From Noviherbaspirillum sedimenti (GTDB lineage: Bacteria > Pseudomonadota > Gammaproteobacteria > Burkholderiales > Burkholderiaceae_D), in assembly GCF_003590835.1 (NCBI RefSeq), contig NZ_QYUQ01000002.1, forward strand, positions 930,001 through 994,000: 64,000 nucleotides of DNA. Reading direction: 5' to 3'. The notes under the pieces were generated by a model. That model was given only the letters and a program-made list of their open reading frames with translations, made no database searches and was not told the origin of the DNA. Of this stretch, positions 8,909-15,800 are shown one piece after another. The position numbers and the translations under genes are program-made. The first letter of the stretch is position 1. The number at the start of each line of letters is the position of its first letter.

Positions 8909-10888
8909 ATGCCGCGTCATCCGCTTGCCCTCTTGCGCGCATTGCTGCTTGCCTTGCCACTGGCGTGGCCTGTACCGGCGCCGGCGAACACCGGGATTGC
9001 CGGGGATGGCAGGGCGCAAGAGGCCGGCTGGGCCATGTACAACAAGAACTACGAAGGCCAGCGCTATTCCGCTTTAAAGGAAATCAACGCCGGCAATGTC
9101 CACGGCTTGCGGGAAATCTGCCGCATCAAGATTGCCCAGGGCGGCTCCTTCCAGACCGGGCCGCTGGTCATCGACGGCGTCATCTACGTCACTACCGCCC
9201 GTTCCACCATCGCCCTCGACGCGCGCACCTGCGCCGTGCGCTGGCGCTCACTGTACCAGCCGCAACAGGATGAGGTCTGGGCCGCCAACCGCGGCGTCGC
9301 CCATCTCGATGGCAGGCTGTATCGCGGCACGGCCGACGGCCGCATCCTCGCGCTGGATGCGAAGGACGGACGGCAGCTCTGGAAGACCGCCGCCGGCGAC
9401 CCTGCTAAAGGAGAGTTCGTTTCCTCCGCGCCGATCGCCTGGGGCAAGCTGCTCTTTGTCGGCATTGCCGGTGGCGACTGGGGCATACGCGGACGCATGA
9501 TGGCGTTCGACCTCGCCAGCGGCCGCGAAGTCTGGCGCTTCAATACGGTGCCCTTGCCGCACGAGCCGGGGGCGGATACCTGGGAGGTTCCCGCTACGGC
9601 GGAGACCGGCGGCGGCGGCACCTGGGGTTCGTATGCACTGGATGTCGCGCGGGGTGAAGTATTCGTTCCGGTGGCCAATCCGGCGCCGGATTTCGCGCCG
9701 CAGGTGCGCCCCGGCGCCAATCTGTACACCAATTCGGTGGTAGTGCTCGACGCCGCCAGCGGCAAGCTCAAATGGTGGTACCAGCTGGCTCCCAACGATG
9801 GCCATGACTACGGCATCGGCGCTGGTCCGATGCTGTTTGAGCGCCGCGACAGGACGGCGGCGGTGGCGCTGGCCGCCAAGGATGGCTTCGTGTATGTGGT
9901 CGATCGCGCCACGCACCGCCTGCTGTTCAAGACGCCCTCGACCACCATCGAGAATGCCGGCTTGCCGCCGACCCCGGAAGGGCGGCGGTTCTGTCCGGGC
10001 GTGTACGGCGGCAGCGAATGGAACGGGCCGGCATTCGATCAGGCACGCAATGCGATTTTCGTCGGTGCGGTGGATTGGTGTTCCGTCATCAAGTCGGGCA
10101 CGCCGCAATACCAGGCTGGTCGCCTGTTCATGGGCGGCAGCTACACGCAGGTGACGGAACCGCGCGGCTGGGTCAGTTCGATCGATGCCGACAGCGGCAA
10201 GCTGAACTGGCGCTACCAGGCGCAGGCGCCGGTGGTGGCCGGGGTGACGCCGACCGCCGGCGGCGTGGTGCTCACCGGCGACCTGGCCGGCAACTTGCTC
10301 GCACTGGATAGCCACAGCGGCAAACTCTTGTACAAATTCGATACCGGTGGCGCGATCGCCGGCGGGGTGGTGACCTACGAAATCGCCGGCAAGCAGTATG
10401 TCGCCACCACTTCCGGCAATGTGTCGCGCCTGACCTTTGGCGGCCTGGGTTCACCCAGCATCGTGATCATGGGCTTGCAAGGTGAAAAGGCGCCGCCACC
10501 TGTGCGCCTCGATATCAGTCGCGATGAGCCGGAAGTCCGGCTGAAGATCGACAGCAAGGGCAGTGCGGAGGGCGGCTTGCGCGCGCGCCTGGCGGTCTGG
10601 AAGGATGCGGTGGTAGCGCGGGTGATGCAGTGGCGCGGCAGTGCAGCGACGCAGACGGCCGGCCTTGAGCACGGCAAGCAATTGTTCGCGCAAAATTGCG
10701 CCGGTTGCCATGGCGCCCAGGGTGGCGGGTTGGGCGGGCCCAGCCTGTTGAACTGGGATGCCAGAATGACGCCAGAGAAGACCATGGCGCTGATCAAGAA
10801 TCCGAAAGCGCCCATGCCGCGCCTGTATCCATCGATCCTTTCCGAGCGCGATGTGGCCGATATCGCCACTTATCTGCATACCCTGTAG
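8909..10888 (+). CDS. PQQ-dependent dehydrogenase with C-terminal cytochrome c domain
   Basis: About 659 residues from the chosen ATG, which opens a signal peptide (PLALLRALLLALPLAWPVPAPA). An eight-bladed quinoprotein propeller follows: repeated A-x-D-x-x-[ST]-G-x-x-x-W tryptophan-docking motifs such as DLASGREVWRFNT, DAASGKLKWWYQ and DADSGKLNWRYQ. The last ~90 residues are a class I cytochrome c with haem site CAGCH and a later Met in KAPMPRLYPS. This is the quinohaemoprotein alcohol dehydrogenase layout: a periplasmic enzyme passing electrons from an alcohol or aldehyde to the respiratory chain. I see no adjacent Cys-Cys pair, the vicinal disulfide of classical members. Longer starts (8792, 8867) lack signal-peptide logic. 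No pqq biosynthesis genes are in the window. Confidence 0.9.
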   Translation: MPRHPLALLRALLLALPLAWPVPAPANTGIAGDGRAQEAGWAMYNKNYEGQRYSALKEINAGNVHGLREICRIKIAQGGSFQTGPLVIDGVIYVTTARSTIALDARTCAVRWRSLYQPQQDEVWAANRGVAHLDGRLYRGTADGRILALDAKDGRQLWKTAAGDPAKGEFVSSAPIAWGKLLFVGIAGGDWGIRGRMMAFDLASGREVWRFNTVPLPHEPGADTWEVPATAETGGGGTWGSYALDVARGEVFVPVANPAPDFAPQVRPGANLYTNSVVVLDAASGKLKWWYQLAPNDGHDYGIGAGPMLFERRDRTAAVALAAKDGFVYVVDRATHRLLFKTPSTTIENAGLPPTPEGRRFCPGVYGGSEWNGPAFDQARNAIFVGAVDWCSVIKSGTPQYQAGRLFMGGSYTQVTEPRGWVSSIDADSGKLNWRYQAQAPVVAGVTPTAGGVVLTGDLAGNLLALDSHSGKLLYKFDTGGAIAGGVVTYEIAGKQYVATTSGNVSRLTFGGLGSPSIVIMGLQGEKAPPPVRLDISRDEPEVRLKIDSKGSAEGGLRARLAVWKDAVVARVMQWRGSAATQTAGLEHGKQLFAQNCAGCHGAQGGGLGGPSLLNWDARMTPEKTMALIKNPKAPMPRLYPSILSERDVADIATYLHTL

Positions 10889-10960
10889 GTGAGCTGCTGC
10901 GGCATCCTGCCGCAAGCTGAATCATCCGGTCGCACCCGGCCCCGGCCGTTGTTTGCGGCT

Positions 10961-11728
10961 TTACGTCTGCAGGCTGCCGATTTCCTTGCGCCGCAAGATC
11001 TGCAGGCTGGCAGTCGCCAGGTCCATTTCATGACAGATGATCGAGCGCAGCATATCGGCGCCGTCGCAGGCAAGTGCCAGAGCATGGCCTGGCCCGGCTT
11101 GCCAGCTGTCGAACAGCCAGTCGCCGGCGTCCTGTTCCGGACGGCTGTCGTCCCGCACACGCAGGGTCCGGGCGTCAACGGCGATTTGTCGCAGCGGCGC
11201 CGACATGCCCAGCCCGGTGGCCTTGATGTAGGCCTCCTTCAAGGTCCATTGCGTGAAGAAGGCCAGCGGCCGCGTCGCCGCATCGTGGCTGTCGAGGTAG
11301 TCGATTTCACTCGATGAAAAAACCGTTTGCGCGATGCCATTTATGTCCGGCATAGTCCGGATGCCTTCGACGTCGATGCCGCATGCGCCCGCCCGCGTCA
11401 CCGCGCAAGCGACCATGCCGCGCGTATGGCTGAGGTTGAAGCGCAACGACGGCTGTGCCGAATCCAGTGCGATTTCAGGTTTGCCGTTCAGCCCCGGGGC
11501 CAGCGATACCTGTTGCGGGGTACAGTCCAGGTGGCGTGCCAGGCACAGGCGCAGCATCGCGTGCGCGGCCAGGTAATGCTTGCGGTCGCGCTCGAAATGA
11601 AAGCGCAGGCAACGTTGCCGTTCTTCCTTGCTCAGCAGGGCCAGGTAGCTCCGCTCGAGTTGTGCCAACGGCCAGGGTTCGGGCCGCGCCAGCCAGACAT
11701 GGACCTCTTGCCGCAGCCGCGCCGTCAT
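10961..11728 (-). CDS. 4'-phosphopantetheinyl transferase, Sfp type
   Basis: About 255 residues. It has the Sfp/AcpS superfamily motifs: NLSHTRGMVACAV, GACGIDVEGIR (magnesium and CoA binding Asp) and FFTQWTLKEAYIKATGLG (W-x-x-KEAxxK). Sfp-type enzymes move the phosphopantetheine arm of CoA onto the serine of carrier domains, here presumably the carrier proteins of the adjacent synthetases. The start at 11728 is 7 bases after the thioesterase stop, so the two are co-transcribed. The frame extends 58 codons upstream inside the thioesterase gene but that stretch is not protein-like. It lies divergent from the giant synthetase gene, the usual place for a cluster activator. Confidence 0.93.
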   Translation of the reverse strand: MTARLRQEVHVWLARPEPWPLAQLERSYLALLSKEERQRCLRFHFERDRKHYLAAHAMLRLCLARHLDCTPQQVSLAPGLNGKPEIALDSAQPSLRFNLSHTRGMVACAVTRAGACGIDVEGIRTMPDINGIAQTVFSSSEIDYLDSHDAATRPLAFFTQWTLKEAYIKATGLGMSAPLRQIAVDARTLRVRDDSRPEQDAGDWLFDSWQAGPGHALALACDGADMLRSIICHEMDLATASLQILRRKEIGSLQT

Positions 11729-11735
11729 GCGCGCC

Positions 11736-12503
11736 TCAAACGCTTTCCAGCGCGCGAACGACGATATTGAGCATGGCGGGGTAATGCTGCTGCAGGAAGA
11801 AATGATCGCCCGGGAACATGTGGCGCTTGAAGCGCGCCGTGGTGCAGTCGGCCCAGGCATCGAGATTCTCCAGCGGCACGGCGGCGTCAGCGATGCCGCC
11901 AAATACCGACAGCGGAATAGTATGGGGCGCAGTGGGCTCGTATTGCCATGTTTCCAGCACCTCGAAATCCGCCCGTATGATCGGCACCAGCATTTCCATC
12001 AGCTCACGATGCGCGAGGATTTCCGCCGGGGTGCCGTTGAGCCCGCGCATGGCGGCAATGAATTCGGCATGCGGCAAGGCGTGGATGGGCGCCTTGCGTG
12101 GCGCCAGCTGCGGCGCGCTGCGGCCGGACAGGAACAGATGCTTCGGCAGAGGGCGGTTTGCCGCCAGCAGGCGCCGTGTGAGTTCATGCGCAACCGTGGC
12201 GCCCATGCTGTGGCCGAAGAAGGCGTACGGGCGGTCCAGCTGCGGCAGGATGCCGGCTTCGATATCGTCCAGCAGCGCCTGCAGCCGGGTGCAGGGCGCT
12301 TCGCGCATGCGCGTGGCGCGTCCGGGGTATTGCACTGCCACCAGTTCGATATCCGCCGGCAGCGCCGACGGCCACTGGTGGTATAGCGTGGCTGAGCCGC
12401 CAGCATAAGGAAAACAGAACAGGCGCAGGCGTGGCGCGGCTACCGGCCGGGGACGCAGGAAACTTTGGGCGGCGCGCTCACCCGGGAAGAAAGGTTGGCT
12501 CAT
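11736..12503 (-). CDS. Type II thioesterase of NRPS/PKS cluster
   Basis: A 255-residue alpha/beta hydrolase of the GrsT/SrfA-D group. It begins with the usual LRLFCFPYAGGSATLYHQW segment, carries the nucleophile elbow YAFFGHSMGATVAHEL, and ends with the Asp-His part (FGGIADAAVP, MFPGDHFFLQQH). Stand-alone type II thioesterases free carrier proteins from wrong acyl groups or help release. It is the first gene of a two-gene minus-strand operon with the Sfp-type transferase, facing away from the synthetase genes across a 345-base promoter region. No other thioesterase domain is visible in the cluster. Confidence 0.93.
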   Translation of the reverse strand: MSQPFFPGERAAQSFLRPRPVAAPRLRLFCFPYAGGSATLYHQWPSALPADIELVAVQYPGRATRMREAPCTRLQALLDDIEAGILPQLDRPYAFFGHSMGATVAHELTRRLLAANRPLPKHLFLSGRSAPQLAPRKAPIHALPHAEFIAAMRGLNGTPAEILAHRELMEMLVPIIRADFEVLETWQYEPTAPHTIPLSVFGGIADAAVPLENLDAWADCTTARFKRHMFPGDHFFLQQHYPAMLNIVVRALESV

Positions 12504-12848
12504 GGACTTTGCGGATGTCCCGGCCGTGACTGGTGCAGCGGGCCAAATACCATGCAGGAAAAATTATTCATTTCTGGCATTTTACTGTACGAATTCCGGC
12601 GGTTTCTGCTTAAAAATATTGTGGCAAACAAACAACGTCCCCTATGGCAAAGCACGTCCACTCATATTACCTTTTGGAAACATGGTAGTTTTACTTGGTT
12701 TCATTGTCATTTGGTAATTTTCTGTCAATACTTGCTAAAATCTTATTATTAATTGTGCGCTGCCGCAATTGCAATTCTGGCTAGATGTGTTACTGCGCAG
12801 CGCAGTAAAAAGACATGGCATCCGTTGGCTGAAAACGAGAGGAAAAAT
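12504..12848. promoter_or_regulatory. Divergent promoter region of the NRPS/PKS cluster
   Basis: This 345-base AT-rich gap separates the thioesterase and giant synthetase genes and must hold both promoters. I find no gene in it. The synthetase start is set by GAGAGG upstream of the ATG at 12849. A run of AT-rich sequence (12720-12765) would suit a sigma-70 promoter. The 16-base word AACATGGTAGTTTTAC at 12679-12694 recurs in the gap at 34375. No regulator gene lies in the cluster. Confidence 0.55.
12679..12694 (+). repeat. 16-base word shared by two cluster-flanking gaps (copy 1)
   Basis: AACATGGTAGTTTTAC occurs here, in the promoter gap of the synthetase genes, and identically on the same strand at 34375-34390. 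Both copies sit in the largest non-coding gaps in the window. It may be a regulator site; no known site is claimed. Confidence 0.5.
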
Positions 12849-15800
12849 ATGCGCCAGGTAGCACCTGAAGGGATCAAGACTTTTGTCGATCTGCTGTCCT
12901 ACCGGGCAAATATTCATGGCGATGCCCTGGCGTTCCGTTTCCTGTCGTATCCGGTCTCCGGGGTCGAGGCGAAAACCATCACCTATGCGCAGTTTGATGC
13001 CCGCGCCCGCCAGATCGCCATGCGTCTTTTGGCCAGATGCAAGCCCGGCGACCGGGCCCTGATGCTGTATCCGTCCGGGATTGAATTCATCGAAGCCTAC
13101 TTTGGCTGCCTGTATGCCGGTGTGATCGCCGTGCCTGGCTATCCCCCCAAACGCAACCAGAAGCTCGGCCGTCTGAAATCGCTGGTGCATGACTGCCAGG
13201 CCAGGGTGGTGCTGACCGATGCGCAGACACGCTCGATTGCCGAACCGCAGTTTGCCGAAGTGGCTGAACTGGGCGCACTCGCCTGGCTGATCACAGATGG
13301 CGCCGACGACACGACTCACGTCGCCGCAGGCGGTGACCAGCCAGACCTTCCTGCAGTCAGTGCTGACGACATCGCGTTCTTGCAGTACACCTCGGGCTCG
13401 ACCGGCGACCCGAAAGGCGTGATGGTCAGCCATGGCAACCTGATGGCCAACTCCCGCAGCATCTATATGGCGATGGGTAACGGACCCGACACCGTGGCCG
13501 TCAGCTGGCTGCCGCTGTTCCACGACATGGGCCTGATCGGTAACGTAATGCAGCCGGTGTATGCGGGGATTCCCGCCACCCTGATGGCGCCAGCGTCGTT
13601 CCTGCAGCGGCCGTTGCGCTGGCTGGAAGCCATTTCGACGTATCGCGCGACGACCAGCGGCGGACCGAACTTTGCCTACGACCTGTGCGTTTCCAGCGTC
13701 AAGGAAGCGGACCTGGCGCAGCTGGATTTGCGCTGCTGGCGCCTGGCGTTTACTGGCGCGGAACCGGTCCGGCCGGAATCCCAGCGTGCGTTCAGCCAGC
13801 GCTTTGCCGCCTGCGGCTTCGATTCCGCCGCCCATTACGCCTGCTACGGCATGGCCGAGACCACGCTGCTGGTGAGCGGCGGCGAGCCAGGCAAGGGTGC
13901 TGCCACCCGCCATTTCGACGAGGCAGCATTGCAGCAGAATCGCGCCGTGCCGATTGACGCCGGCGTGGACGGCAGCCACGAACTGGTCAGTTGCGGCCAT
14001 GCGCGCTGCGAGCAGGGCGTCCTGATCGTCAACCCGGACACCCTGAAGCGCTGCAGCGACGGCGAGGTCGGCGAAATCTGGGCCTATGGCGACAGCAACG
14101 CCAAGGGCTACTGGCAAAAGCCGGAAGCGACCGCGGCCACTTTCGCCGCGCATCTTGCCGATACCGGCGCAGGACCTTACCTGCGCACCGGCGACCTCGG
14201 CTTCGTGCACGGCGGCGCGCTGTACATTGCCGGACGCCTGAAGGATGTGGTGATCATCCGCGGCCTGAACCATTATCCGCAGGATATCGAGCTGACCGCC
14301 ATCGAGTCGCACGAGGCTTTCATGCCGAATGGCGCAGCGGTGTTCACCATCGAGGAAAACGGCGAGGAGCAGCTGGTCGTGGTGCTGGAGGTCCGTCGCA
14401 CGCACTTGCGCAGCATGGACCCGGACGCACTGGCACGCGCCCTCCAGCAGACCGTCGTGATGCAGCACGAATTGCAGGTGCGCAGCATCGTCTTCATCAA
14501 GCCGGGCCAGTTGCCGAAAACTTCCAGCGGCAAGGTGCAGCGCCAGGCGAGCAAAAAACAGTTCATCGCCGGCGAAATCGATGCACTCGCCCGCATCGAC
14601 AGGGTCGACAAGGTCGACGCTATGCGCGGCGACAAGCTGCCGCATTTCGATCGCGCCGACTGGCAGGCACTGCCAGCACAGGGCAGGCCGGCGATGGTGG
14701 AAAACTATCTGGCTGCGCTGTTCGAAGCGTATGCCGGACTGCCGGCCGCAACGTTGCGGCGCGATGTGCCGGTGATCGGTTACGGTTTCGATTCGCTGGC
14801 GCTGACGCGCATCGCCGCCCGTGTCGCCGACGACACCGATGTCGCGCTGCAGGTGCAGCACCTGTTCGAGCATGAAACGGTGTCGGCGCTGGCGGGCTTT
14901 CTGCAGGCAGCCCTGAGCGATCCCGCCAGCCAGCGCCAGCGCATCGTACCGCAGGCGGCGGGCCAGCCGTTGTCCCAAGGGCAGCCGCTGTCCTATGCGC
15001 AGCGGCGCATGTGGTTCCTGATGCAATACGAGGCCAGTTCGCTGTACAACATCGCCGGCGTGCTGGGCATACGCGGTGCGCTGGACATCGCCGCGCTCGA
15101 CCGCGCTTTCCAGGAAATTTTCCGCCGCCATGACGCCTTGCGTACCCGCTTTGTCATGCGCGATGACGAAGCCCTGCAACTGGTCGGCGATGCTGCCGAC
15201 TGGAAGCTTTCGATGGTGGACCTGAGCGACCGCAGCCAGGCCGAACTGGATGAGGCGATCAGCCGCGAACTGGATTATATATTCGACCTGTCGCAGGACA
15301 TCCTGTTCCGCGCCACCGTCTACCGCCAGGCGGACGGCACCCATGCGCTGGCGGTGTGCATGCACCATATCGTTTCCGACGGCTGGTCGGTGGCGGTGCT
15401 GATGCGCGAACTGTCGGCATTGTACGAGGCCTTCGTCCAGGGCAAGGCTTCGCCGCTGGCGCCCTTGCCGGTGCAATATGCCGATTACGCCGCCTGGCAG
15501 CGCGGCTATCTGAGCGGCGCGGTGCTGGCGCGCCAGCAAGACTATTGGCTGCAGCAGTTGCAAGGAGTGGCGTCGCTGGGCCTGCCGACTGACCGCGTGC
15601 GGCCGGCACGACCGGGCCATGCCGGCAATGCGATCGCCCTGCAGCTCGACGGCGAACTGACGGCGCAACTGAAGTCGCTGGCCAGGGAGCAGGGCGCCAC
15701 CCTGTACATGACCCTGCTGGCGGCCTTTGGGGTTTTGCTGCACAAATACAGCGGCCAGGACGACATCTGCATCGGCAGCCCGATCGCCAACCGCCGCTTG

